This document shows, piece by piece, positions 46,920-58,495 of a stretch of DNA of 64,000 bases. The stretch's first letter is position 1, and the number at the start of each line of letters is the position of its first letter. Source of the stretch: Eupeodes corollae (lineage: Eukaryota > Arthropoda > Insecta > Diptera > Syrphidae); the NCBI RefSeq assembly GCF_945859685.1, contig NC_079147.1, forward strand, positions 132,705,645 through 132,769,644, in the 5' to 3' direction. Both the position numbers and the translations under genes were made by a program. The notes under the pieces were generated by a model, which searched no databases, was not told where the DNA came from, and worked only from the letters and a program-made list of their open reading frames with translations.

Positions 46920-47660
46920 TCTCCTTTTTTAGGTTTTGTTTTTTGTTTCCCTTTTTGGAGGAGATAAAACACCTGTCGGGCAATTTATTTTGCGGACAGT
47001 TGCATGCAGTTTTGGGTTTTGCCGTTTTGTGCGTTTTGACCAGCATGTGAATCCTCCAACAGCCTGCATCATGGCTTCGTTATTGTACAGATCGATACCA
47101 CATCCACACACCGCAATCGTTGCATGGCCAAAAGAAGATACCATGCAATGCGATGCGATGTATGTGTGCTAAACTACTTATAGCATTTTTCGTTATAACC
47201 AAGCCATTTATTTTTGGTTCTGCTGATGCTGATGTTTTTTGGCAACACAAAAGTACCAAAGATTTCTTAAGTTTAAACTAAGATGTGAATCGCAAATGGC
47301 ATATATTCATCACAACTTAGCTTATGATTGAAAATCTGTTAAAATCATATTTATTTTCTATATTTGTTTTTATATTGAAGACAAAATATTGAACCATTAT
47401 TTCAAACTGAAATTCATAAAATACACAACAAGCTTTTCTCCCGCTCCCAGCAGTGACCCCATTAACCTTGACTATGACTCTGCTAATGATGATGCGCGGC
47501 CCAGTCGGAGGCGCAGTGCAGTTGGCATATGTTATGGATATAGGGAAGGCATCTGAAACTTTGTGTTTCGGTTTGCTTTGTGAGTTTCGCTAACATTGGT
47601 CTGGTGGGTCTGGCTGATGGTAAGGTATCGGATGGTCAGTAATCAAACAGAAAAGATCTT
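46920..47660. other. High-complexity island, possible regulatory region
   Basis: Unlike the flanking repeats, this stretch has balanced base composition, few homopolymers and no similarity to other parts of the window. Frames on both strands around 46930-47170 are open but overlap each other and show no family pattern. It could be a conserved non-coding or enhancer block of a distant gene. This is inference from texture only. Confidence 0.3.
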
Positions 47661-48169
47661 TCTCTTTTATGTTTCATTTCAGTATTTTATTTTGTTTGTC
47701 AGATTTTTTGGTGGCTTAATCACGTGTTTCACATGGTTCTTTTTAAAGACGGTTTGAAAATGCTGTGCGAATCGATTTATTTGAGGAAGCTGCAATAAAC
47801 TTTATGTCGATTAGTTCTTTTTTGTTTAACTTGGTTTAAGGTAAAATACGGGTGAAAGAAACTTTAAATTGAAAGTTCTTGAACCATGGGAAAGACTTTG
47901 TTAAGGGTAAGGATTTGGCAAATACATCATTGAACATTTTGAAATTTTTGTTTGGCTGTTTTTGACTGTTTTGCTATCTGAGCTGTAATTTGTAAAAATT
48001 AAGAAGATAACTTAATAAGCCGGGAAAAATGGGTAAGCTCCAAATAATTGATTGATGAAATTTCCCAAGGAAAAGCTTAGCTTTAAAAAGATGGAAATCT
48101 TAAAATTAATGAATTGAAAAAATTGAAAACTGAGATTTGGTTTGTTTTAAAAGCATTTCTTGAAAATTT
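47661..48169. other. AT-rich spacer
   Basis: Nothing supported. Confidence 0.3.
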
Positions 48170-49640
48170 GTACTTTTGTCTATATTTGTATACCCTAATA
48201 CAGACTGGATTGTTCTTAGAAAATTTAGCACAGAATGAAATTATTTTGAAGTCATTAGCTTTCTTTATTGAAAAGATATCGAACATTAATTTTTACCAAT
48301 CTTTCATACTACATATGTTTTGTTGATTTTAATTTTTATGAAAAAAACTGACAGTGTATTTACTTTGGACTTTAATGATTTTGCAAAAACTATTAGAGAA
48401 ATTAGTTTGATTTAATTATTGAAAAGATTTTCGATTCCGAAATCAATGTTTGCCAAGTCTTAGTTATGTTTTTACCTTCCTTAAGGAAGTTATTGTAATG
48501 GGTCCGATTTGTCAAATTGACAATTGACTCAAATATCTTTGCAAAACTTTGAGATATTGGCTTTAAACTACTTTTATCTTTTAAAAAATATTGTTGTCAA
48601 CACTCTAAAATCTAATTGACTGTTTTCTTTACAAAAAATAAAAACCTAACAAAAAAACAATACTAAAACTTGGTAAAAATTTACTTTCGATTCAAATACT
48701 TTTTCAAAATTAAAAATATTCTCTTCAAACTTTTTTATTTCACAGAAAATATTATTTTCGATATTCAGAAGTTTTTTTAAAAATCCAACAGTTCGTTTTT
48801 TCATAAAAAATATAAAATCTACAAGAAATACTACGCAAATTTGGTAAAAATTGATGTTCGGTTCTTGATATCTCTCAAATTATTTTCATTCATCCAATTT
48901 GTACAAATTTAAGAAATCCTACTAAAATTGTTAAAAATTTGTTGTCGACTCAAAATCTATTTAATAAAACTAAATTTTCAAACTAAACTATTTCTTTATA
49001 TGAAAAATATTGGTGGCAATTTTAAAATTTTTACGAATAATTCAACTAAGAACTTTTTTAACCCTACACGAAAACCTACAACTTTTAAGCAAGACAAATC
49101 GAAAGCCGGAATGGGAAGTTATCAGTGTGGGTCGCATCCCAGCCTCTTTTTTTTAGGTTTTTATCATTAAGAAAAACTGTCAATTCTATTTTTCCTTATT
49201 TTTTTAACTGAATGCCAGCATCTTAAGTTTTCAAACAGATATTTAAGTTGAAAATCAATTTTGATTAAGCTATAGTAATCTTATTTTTATTTTTTGTAAG
49301 AAAACTGTCAATTCGATTTTTGCTAAATTATATTACATGTCAAAAACGTTATTCTTCGTTTCAAACAATTATTTAAGAGATAACATTATTTTTTCGGTCG
49401 TAAATATTCCAGGAAAATAAATTTTTTTCCAGTTTTTTAATTTATAAAAAAACGGCTAGTTGAAATATTTTTCAAAAATATATTTGTTTAGTATCACGTC
49501 AAAATATATAATATAGATAACATTTAATTCAAGTTGCTAACATTATTAGTTAGTAAGATACTTTAGGTTAACCAAAATTCTAACTTTTATTAAAAGTGCT
49601 ATAGTAAAAAACTATTTCTATATTTTCAGTTCGTTTACTA
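48170..49640 (+). repeat. Unclassified AT-rich repeat, plus copy interrupted by R3
   Basis: Plus-oriented internal units occur at 48170-48475 (AAAGATATCGAACATTAATT, ACCAATCTTTCATAC) and again at 49148-49640 (AAAAACTGTCAATTCTATTT, AAGTTGAAAATCAATTTTGA). The opposite-strand copy R3 lies between. The simplest reading is one copy inserted into another. Confidence 0.45.
48476..49147 (-). repeat. Unclassified AT-rich repeat, copy R3 (short complete)
   Basis: Begins with tail CTTCCTTAAGGAAGTTATTG and ends with the reversed head AAGTTATCAGTGTGGGTCGC ATCCCAGCCTC. Both ends are present in 672 bp, so this is the best copy for defining the family's termini. Confidence 0.7.
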
Positions 49641-50052
49641 TTGATGTAAATAATTAGATTTTAATTTTGGATTACGAGTATATGAGAGACTTCTGGCTTT
49701 CAAAACTGGTATAGATCTTTACTGTAAGTATTGTCGTTGTTAAGAGCCCCTAACTCCTAAACGTGGGGAAAGGAGCTCATCATTTTATGTTAAAAATGCT
49801 TGTTTTGGTCTTCTCTACAAGAAACCATTATCAAATCTTGGCGGCCAAGTTATCGCACTGTCCCCGAAATAAGCGATGATTAATGTCCAATATCAATCCT
49901 AAAACAAAAAATCTGGATCGTCTAATTATATTGTAGGAAACGACAAGGCCTAAAGAAAACAAACTTAAAAACAATTTAGTTAGGAATTTAATTTCTTACA
50001 ATAAAGCTTTCGAAAACAATACCACTAAGAAGTTTATGATATTTTAAAATGT
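49641..50052. other. Spacer
   Basis: No supported feature. Confidence 0.3.
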
Positions 50053-50930
50053 CTATAGGAAGTTATTGTAATGTAATCGGACCCAATTGGCGAATTAAAA
50101 ATATTCACATTTCTCGACGTTTCAAGGTCCAGTGGAGATATCGACTTCAAATCAATTTTGCTATACAGATTAATAATACAGAAAGATGCAAACAAATTAA
50201 GTGGATGGTTCTTTTACTATAGCAATTTAAAAAAAGAGTGAACATTTAGCTTGACCCAAAATATCTCAAGAACCAATAATGCCAGCGACTTCAACTTAAT
50301 TTAATATTATATAATGTGACGTGATACAGTTTTGAAAAAAAAATCAATTAAATAAAAAAATGAAAAAAAATAACTCTCACCTCGAACATTTTACAAACTA
50401 GAAATAATTTTATCTCCAAAATAACGTTTATGACGTCTAGTCCAATTTTGAGAAAAATCGAATTGACAGTTTTCTTGCAAAAAAAAATATTCAATAAAAT
50501 TACTAAAACTTGGAAAAAATTGATTTTCGACTTAAATACTTCTTCAAAAATTTAAAATATTTGCTTCAAACTTCAAAAAAATAGTTTTCTACATTCAGTA
50601 AAATGTTTATGAAAAAAACAGTCAATTTTTTTCCATAAAAAATAAAATCTACAAAAAATAGTACGCAGAATTGGTAAAAATTGATGTTCGACATCTCTTG
50701 AATAAATAAAAGTCTTTAATGAATGATTTCATTCTGTTATAAGTATTGTAAAATATTTTTTCTTAGAAAAATACAATTTGTATAATGTGGACATAAGAAA
50801 TAAAAAACTTTCAAGAAATGATTCTAAAATGGTCAGAAATTGGTTTTGGACTAAAGGTCTCATTTAAACAAAATAAATTTTGAAATCAAAATATTTCATA
50901 ATATGCTAAATTGTGTTGTAATCAAAAAAA
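50053..50930 (-). repeat. Unclassified AT-rich repeat, copy R4
   Basis: Starts CTATAGGAAGTTATTGTAAT (tail), then TTTCTCGACGTTTCAAGGTC and reversed internal units. The head is not reached. Confidence 0.6.
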
Positions 50931-51891
50931 TGCAAGGTTGTGAATCATTTTTATATGTTAACATCGGCGACGCTCAAAAAGAACATCTAAACAAAATGAA
51001 ACGAATTCAGATAGTCTAATAAAATATTGTCTGCTAGAAGCAAACACTTCCCTCCATGGTTCAGCAGACACCTTATCAAGAAGAAATTTTGTTTTGATTA
51101 TTAAAATTGCCAGGTGGTTTGATCAACTCAGTATTATTTATTTGTAAAACTGTGAACGATACGGATACAACTTCTACTTCCTTCTCTTCGTTTCTATTTA
51201 TCAATATTAAGTGCTGTCTTTGATGGCAAAGCAAATTCCTTAAGATCAATGACTTCATCGGTGACTTTAGAGTAGAGGGAGATGATAGGTAAATTCTTAA
51301 ATTATTGACGGTTTTGCGATTAGATAAGTTCAACACCCACGAAAGGGTGTGCCTATATCATTTACACCAGAATCACTGTTTGCTACACTTTATCACAAAA
51401 TTCATTGATAAACTTATGTTTACAAGCATAATAAATGAACGGCATTGTTTCCGTAAATAGATATAACTACTTATAGGTCATTGTAAGGCCCCTTTAGAAG
51501 TAAAAGTAAATACTTGCTTCCTTCCTACTTGACTATTTTACTATAACTTAATTATAATTTAAGAAAAGGCAACATCTTGGACAAGTTTCAATAATCGGGC
51601 AGATGCAGACAATTCAAAGATGTTCCGATGATTTGGTTCTTCCACATGAAAAAATAAAAAAATAAAATGGCTCGAGTTCTTGGCCACATGTTTATAATTA
51701 TGCCTAAAGGCTAACTGAATGGTGTAGAGGTCCAAGAATGACATGAAAGGTGAGTTGGTTGATGTCGGGGAGAAAGCAGACTAGTTCAGAGTTGCATAAG
51801 ACTTACCACTTTGGTGCATAAGTCATGCAGACTACTGAAAAAGATTAAACTAGGAGATTACCATCACCTATTATTATGCCTTTTAAACGTA
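50931..51891. other. Spacer, no gene seen
   Basis: Only short minus frames (51076-51336, 51559-51744) with no recognisable family. Confidence 0.35.
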
Positions 51892-51917
51892 CAGGGTTAT
51901 CCATTTTGCGGTTTTAA
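51892..51917 (+). repeat. Solo mariner terminal repeat
   Basis: CAGGGTTATCCATTTTGCGG then TTTTAA is the best-preserved form of the inverted repeat bounding mariner relics 1 and 2. The rest of the element is absent; the head of repeat copy R5 starts 17 bases later. Confidence 0.6.
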
Positions 51918-51933
51918 ATGTAAACGTAAATAA

Positions 51934-53420
51934 GAGGTTGGAATGCGACCCACACTGATAACTTTCCATCCCGGCTGTCGATTTGTCTTACTTAAAAGTT
52001 GTGGGTTTTCGTGTTGGGTTAAAAAAGTTCTTAGTTGAAATATTCGTAAAAATTTTAAAATTGCCACCAATATTTTTCATATAAAGAAATAGGTTGGTTT
52101 GAAAATTTAGTTTTATTAAATAGATTTTGAGTCGACAACAAATTTTTAACAATTTTAGTAGAATTTCTTAAATTTGTACAAATTGGATGAATGAAATTAA
52201 TTTGAGAGATATCAAAAAAACGAACATCAATTTTTACCAAATTTGCGTACTATTTCTTGTAGATTTTATATTTTTATGAAAAAACGAACTATTGGATTTA
52301 AAAAAAAAAAAAAATAGTGAATATTGCAAATAATATTTTCTGTGAAATAAACAAGTTTGAAGAGAATATTTTTAATCTTAAAAAAGGTATTTGGATCGAA
52401 AGTAAATTTTTACCAAGTTTTAGTATTGTTTTTTTTTTTTGTTAGGTTTTAAAGGTTTTTAGGTTTTAAAAGATAAAAGTAGTTTAAAGCCAATATCTCA
52501 AAGTTTTGCAAAGATGTTTGAGCCGAAAATCAATATTTACCAACTTTTGTTAATTTTTTTTTTTGGTATAGGTGTTTGCTTTTTGTAAGAAAACTGTCAA
52601 TTCGATTTTTCTCAAAATTTTTCCGACTGTTGAAAACAATATTTCTTACAAGTTAAAATTAGTTTGAAGCCATCTTTTTGAAAAGATATACCAACTTTTG
52701 TTAAATTTTCTTTTAAGTTTTTATTTTTTGTAAAAAAACTGTCAATTCGATTTTTCTCAAAATTTTTCTGAATATTGCCAACAATATTTTTGAAAAGATA
52801 AAAGTAGTTTAAGGCCAATATCGCAAATTTTTGAAAATATTTGAGTCGAAAATCAATTTTTACCAACTGTGAGGTATGTTTTTTTAGATTTTTATTTTTT
52901 ATAAAAAAACGTCAATTCCATTTTTCTCAAAATTTTACCTGATGTTAAAAATTTTATGTTCGTTGTACACAATCATTTTTTATTCGTAAAATTTTCGACG
53001 TGACAATTTTTTTTGATTAATAAAAAAACCCTTAATTGGATTTTTTTCAAAAATTATACTTGATTGGTATCACGTTACAATAAATTATATACAATTTAAT
53101 TTAAGTCTCTAGCGTTGTTGGTTCGTAAGATATTAAGGGTTTACCAAAATGTTCACCTTTTTTTTTAAACTGCTATGGTAAAAAAAACACCCATTTTCTT
53201 TAGAGCCCTTTCTGCATCTTTCTGCCATATTATCTGTATAACAAAATTTATTTGAGGTCGATATCTCTTATGGTTTTTGAGCTATGGACAACGAAAAAAA
53301 CGTCGCGAACGTACGCACGCACAGACATCTTTTTAAAAATCTTTTATTTCGACTCTAGGGACCTTGAAACGTCGAGAAATTTCAAAATTTTCAATTTGAC
53401 AAATCGGACCTATGGGAAGT
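51934..53420 (+). repeat. Unclassified AT-rich repeat, copy R5 (longest)
   Basis: Head GAGGTTGGAATGCGACCCAC, continuing ACTGATAACTTTCCATCCCG; tail GGACCTATGGGAAGT at 53420. The unit motif TGTCAATTCGATTTTTCTCA appears at about 52594, 52739 and (mutated) 52909, spacings 145 and 170. At 1.49 kb it has more internal units than R1 or R3, so copies differ by unit number. Confidence 0.72.
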
Positions 53421-53832
53421 AAAAAAGAAAAAACATTGCGGGTAGTAACTAGATATATAAGTTTATAGTTGTGCCATTTATGTATATAGGTTATTTTAAT
53501 CATGAAGTATATATAAGATATAAGCAATTGAATTCTTAATTGAAGTCATTTATATTTTCGCTTACATATAAGTGCATATGAATTTAAATATAAAGGAGTT
53601 AGACTTTGAATTCTATATACTGGAATTATAAAGTAGATACAAAAAAATCCTATAAAAATCTTAGTAATTCAATAAAAATTATAATGAGAATCGAACAGTG
53701 CTTTTTTCATGGTATTTGAGTGATATGTTAGGCTTGAAAATAATACAAACTACTATTAAAAGATGGCATAGCACTGGATGACCACAATAGGATTCTGAAG
53801 GTGGAACTTAAGTATCCGAGGCGTAATGGGTA
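53421..53832. other. Spacer
   Basis: No supported feature. Confidence 0.3.
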
Positions 53833-54204
53833 GGTTCCGTGAAATAGGCCAAGTGAAATAAGACCAGCTTAAAGAAATTAGCCTTATTGCACTTCATAAA
53901 AGTGAACTAAGACCAATTTTTAACAGTTGGTCTTATTGCACTTTGACCAAGTGAAATAGGGCAAAATTATTTTAAGAAATAAGACTATTTTATTTTTACT
54001 GTGAATAATATAGGGGTGCATGGTGCTTCGCTACTAGGGCACATTATGCAATTTGGGGTAGGTGCGAGGTTGGGTCTTTTCAAAGTCTCTTTGAATTTAT
54101 GACAAATGTTGAAGGTGAAATAAAACCAATTTGGATTATTTCACTTTGTTTATGTGTAATAAGACCAACTAGCCATATTTCACTTGCCTTTATTTTACGG
54201 AACC
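53833..54204. mobile_element. TIR element of GTGAAATA type, compact copy M1
   Basis: Left end GGTTCCGTGAAATA-GGCCAAGTGAAATA; complement of the right end GGTTCCGTAAAATAAAGGCAAGTGAAATA, an imperfect inverted repeat of about 29 bases. The interior is a series of alternating GTGAAATAAGACCA and TGGTCTTATTGCACTT units that can fold on themselves. No coding sequence. Family member at 29936-31500. The superfamily is unknown; I could not identify a target duplication. Confidence 0.6.
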
Positions 54205-54424
54205 CGGTGGGAAGTACTTAAGACTGTTTGGGTTTAATCTCTGCTTGTGCCATCAAAACGTATATTTCACGGTAACTATGGTTCTTTCAAGGAATTGAGG
54301 AGTAGTCCAAGAGTAATTTTTAGTGCTTCATAAACAAGCATTTTGAATTCGACATAACAACTGTGGATCCCCTCCATCCCTAACAATACCTGTGGTGGGC
54401 CACATATAAATTAACTTAGAGTTG
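54205..54424. other. Spacer
   Basis: No supported feature. Confidence 0.3.
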
Positions 54425-55430
54425 AAATGAGATTGTTAAGACTGATTGAGATCGTTTAGATCATTATAGACAAATGTTCATTGGTAATTCTTGCGTTTTT
54501 TAGCTAGAGTAGGGCATATACAGAGGAGGTGAAAAACTGTTTCCTCCTCTTTCTCATCCATACAGCTTTTGCAAAAGTCATTTGACAATACGCGTAGCTG
54601 CGTGGGTGGAATGGTTTACTATTATACACTGATTATTAGCGAGTTTATATGCGATCTGCTTAAAGATAGCAAGTACCTTTATCGCTTTAAATCTAGTGAA
54701 GGCCCGATGCGACACTTGATACGTGGTGATGTTATTCCACCTGATGTTTGCCTTCTTCATGGCATCTTGAATTAGCAATAGTTTACATATCGCGATTGGT
54801 ATGCCATCATTAGCCAAACTTGGTTGATTGGGTTGTATTGTACCATTTCTGGCAAGTTCATGTATGTACCTTACAATTTCCTGAAATGTCTCTATGACCC
54901 GGCAACCAGCAAAGGTGAATAGTAAACTGTTGTGACATCTCCATTAGAAATTATCGACAGTTATATGGAAAGACTCTACTATGATTAAGAAGGTGGAATG
55001 AGAGACTTAAATCAGGAGTTCTGAGCACATACCTTCACCCACCCCTTCTTTTGTTTTTAATCCATCTGTGTAAAAGTGGACTGACTCGTTTTCCAGGAAT
55101 GCCCTATCTTCCCGAAAGATATAAAAGGTACAGAAATCCAGAAGTTTCTGTCGAATTAATGTTGAGGGATGGTGTAGTTTGCGTGCTTTGGAATAATTAT
55201 GGAGTGGCCAATATTATTGTTAACCCACTGCGAAGTAGCTTTGAGAGGAATAGCAGAGCTTGCAGCTATTTGATTGCTAAGTGTATCAAGAGGTGTTAGG
55301 TAGGGTATCCAGTGCCAAAGAGGTCGTGTGAAGCGATCAGCTTATACATAGACAAACTGAATTCGGTTTATAGATAAGGCAATTCCCCATACTGCCACAG
55401 CGTACACTAAAATCAGTCTGAGCGCACCAA
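54425..55430 (-). mobile_element. I/R1-like LINE, RNase H and 3' part
   Basis: Minus strand, related to 14514-16010. At about 55090-55040 it reads SVHFYTDGLKTKEGVGEG (RNase H start, DGSK changed to DGLK). At about 54570-54480 FCKSCMDEKEEETVFHLLCI then CPTLAKKRK is the CCHC-like C-terminal block that follows RNase H in this clade. Frameshifts are present throughout. Confidence 0.68.
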
Positions 55431-56393
55431 ACAGTAGTCTTTATGTTTTAATTTTATAATAAACTTTCAATACCTCTTTCAGCATCACAAAATACTATAG
55501 ACTATTCATAAAAACTTTACTGAGAGTTGTATTTGTGAACCTAAAATTTGGCTTTAACATCTGCTCCTTTTTTTTCAAGCGATTGTCTCTTTCCTCTTTG
55601 AGATTCTTTTCTTAATCCTCATCATCTCTGCCTTTTTGAGTTCTTGAGTATGTATATTGGATAATACTCTATAGATTTAAACGTTTTGTCTGTATGATCG
55701 TACAGCATCAGCCAGCACCGTCTTCTATTGAGAAACAGAAGACGAAGGGAAAAAACCTTACCCATTGTTTACGACTTCCGTTGGTTATATAGGTTTCAAG
55801 AATAAATACAAAGTCCTTACTATACTTTTTTATTTGTTTAATGGTTGTCCATTATTGTTATTATTATGAATATTTTGGTAGTTTTTCCATTTTTGTTTTA
55901 TTGTGATTTGAAGAATTGATCTAAAAATAACATATCAGAGACAATATGACTACAGACTTGATAATGTAGTGTTAAAAAATAAGCTCATGCATATTATTCT
56001 GAGCTGATCTTTTTTAATACCTTTCTTCAGTTCAATATTGACAACAAATTTAAAAAATATGCAGGAACTAGGGAGTTCTTATTTTTAGAAACTATTCATT
56101 GGGAAACTAAAAGTTATTATTCAATATACTATTTCACATAATTTAAAATTTTAAAAGCAGTGAGATGTAGTGCAATTGAAGTAGCAATTTAAAACCAAAG
56201 CTACATAATATTTATCCCTGGCCATTATTATTGAAAAAATATTATTCTATTAATTTTGCATTGTAAGCCATTGTTATAATTCCATCATTTTACTGAACAA
56301 AATAAAGATCTTTAAAAGATGTACCTCTTAAATTTACCTCGAACTCCCTTGAACTTTTTGAGAAAATCCTCGTGGATGCCCTAATCCCCTTAG
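55431..56393. other. Spacer, no gene seen
   Basis: AT-rich, nothing supported. Confidence 0.35.
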
Positions 56394-57391
56394 CAGTGCC
56401 ACCACCTGTATTTACACTACCAACCACTAGAATAAAGCCAAACATTTTAAAATCGATTTTCGCTTTTTACACCTGGTGAAAATTTTGTACCCTGAACGTT
56501 TACTTCCTGTGAATAGGAACGTATTTCTCCAACACAAATTTATAAAATATAAGTGTAAATAGGAAACAATGGTTAGAATTCCCCATTATGAAAATATTAA
56601 TTATGAACTTAAAAAGGGTATAAAATATGTGTCACTAGAATGAGGACACATGCAATATATTTTAGAAATAACAAACAAATTTATAGAATGTTTGCATTTT
56701 CAGGTTTAACAACATTGATTTATAAGGGTTTTTTTTATATTATTAATTAGACATAACATCTATAAAATGGTTTGTAATAGAATAGTTACATTTTTTTAAC
56801 AATCACAGAAATTTTGGACCAATGAATAACGAAAAGCTTCGATTAATTGGTCTTTGTCTTCAAATTGTATACAATGGGTTAAACTTTTTTCCTTCCAAAA
56901 GACCGCGTTTTCATTCACTGCTAAATGCAACATTTTCTCTTGTGTACTTGCCTCAAAACATATTTGATCCTAAGTTTCCTTCTAACGATAATATCACTCT
57001 TTTGCATTATAATTTGAACCGTTGGTATTCCTACCAAAATCTTTCCGGAACTCAAATTAAATCAAAACAGTTTTTTACAAAACTCGCTATTCAAAAGTTT
57101 TTAAAAATCGCATTTAAATTCCTGCACGGAAATATTTGCAATGGTATCATCCTTGTGAAACACTTTTTATACGATTTTTGATCTTGGGAAACTCCAACGC
57201 CCGTTTTCAATTTGACCTTTAATTCTATACATTTTCAATGTATAGGTACCTATTCATAGGCAGTAAACGTTTTGCGGATACAAAGCTTCCACGAGACATA
57301 AAAAGCGAAAATCGATTTTAAAATTTGTGGCCTCTTCCTAGTGGCTGGCAGTGTACAATTATATTAACAAATATGAGAACAGTGGTGCCTG
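56394..57391. mobile_element. TIR element of unknown superfamily, about 1.0 kb
   Basis: Left arm from CAGTGCCACCACCTG (56394), containing TTTTAAAATCGATTTTCGCT near 56450 and GAACGTTTACT at about 56500. The right arm carries the complements: GTAAACGTTTTGCGG near 57263, AGCGAAAATCGATTTTAAAA near 57304, then CTAGTGGCTGGCAGTGTAC and CAGTGGTGCCTG to 57391. The arms are thus about 120-150 bases, moderately diverged. A 119-codon plus frame (56822-57181) lies between the arms; it resembles no transposase known to me. CAGTG ends recall hAT elements, but I found no 8-bp duplication. Confidence 0.6.
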
Positions 57392-57814
57392 CAAAACAAC
57401 AAGGACGGATAGAATATTTATTATATTCAGTACTTTAAGCTTCGATTCAACACACTTGAATTCAACACATATGAATTCTAATTACTAAATATTTTTGTTT
57501 TTAGTTTATTTTAATACCAGATATATTCTGGAAAGTAAGTAATAATATATAATAATTTTCATTAATATTTTGTGGTATTAAAAAAGTAAAGTTAGTGATT
57601 TTGTAAAGTTTGGTCTATTTGATAGTTAATTATTTTTAAAAATATTAAGATGATAATACAACCCATTAAACTGATTCCATTGTACCTTTATATTCAAACT
57701 TTCATAATTTATTAAATGACTGTTGGGAATTGCACGATTTTTTTAAAATGATTTTAAATCAAAAAATACCATTTTGATAGGTGATTCATGCCAAAACTAT
57801 GTGCTATTTCAAAA
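57392..57814. other. Spacer
   Basis: Nothing supported. Confidence 0.3.
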
Positions 57815-58010
57815 TTCATTAAGATGAAGCACTAAATAGAAACGAGAGAATATTAATCGAATTACTTAAGAGATTTGGTTTTTGTATTTTGAATGGTGAA
57901 TCGAAAAGTGATGCTTTGTATGTGAACATGGAAGGTCAGTTCTCAATCTCCAGGCAGTAAATATTGACTGGCTTCAGGTTATTGATAATTTTGAAGTCCT
58001 ATTAGCAAGT
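57815..58010 (+). mobile_element. LINE endonuclease fragment
   Basis: Plus strand: ELLKRFGFCILNGESKSDA, then in a second frame NIDWLQVIDNFEVLLA. This pattern (L....LN G....D ... S.ID......I....V) is that of the apurinic-type endonuclease domain of non-LTR ORF2. Short and broken, so the call is tentative. Confidence 0.4.
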
Positions 58011-58024
58011 GTTTACAATTGGGC

Positions 58025-58495
58025 GAGTATACTTTGGATTATATTCTTGGGATCTCGGACGGCGAACGCAAGCCTTTGCACCAGAATTAATCCTATTAAT
58101 TTTAGTTTCATCCGAAAAAACGTATGTTTAAACTGATTGACCATTACATACACATTTAAGCAAATCCCAAAAGGGATTTTTTGTGACGTTCAGTCAGTAA
58201 TGGCTTCTTTCTTGCTATGAACCCAAAAAAAGTCCAGCTTCACACAATCTTCTTTTGACAGTGATTTGATTTCCCGAACAATGAGCGCATCTTCTCTATG
58301 AGAGGATGACCTTGGTCTCGGCTTTCGGGGTATTTTTCTATGGTGTTATTTTTCTTAAAAAATTGAATAGCATTAAAAACCATCTTTTTGAACACTTTCA
58401 AATTTTAGGAATCTCGCTATAAGATTTCCCGTCTTCATGATGGCTCAAAAATTCACTTCGAGTCTTTACGTCACATGATTTGTTTTTGCCCATTT
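58025..58495 (-). pseudogene. Tc1-like transposase relic
   Basis: Minus strand from ATG 58493: MGKNKSCDVKTRSEFLSHHE then DGKSYSEIPK, the paired-like N-terminus of Tc1 transposases. After frameshifts come RKPRPRSSSHREDALIVREI and SLSKEDCVKLDF (second DNA-binding half). The catalytic DDE part is missing. I did not locate terminal repeats with confidence. Confidence 0.65.

Noticed and set aside
46936..47172. 78-codon plus frame and the opposing 71-codon minus frame
   Set aside because: Both strands are open over the same bases and neither matches a family; described as a complexity island instead.
57400..57500. Satellite-like AATTC runs near 57450
   Set aside because: Only two or three loose copies of TTCAACACA/TTGAATTCAA; no array.
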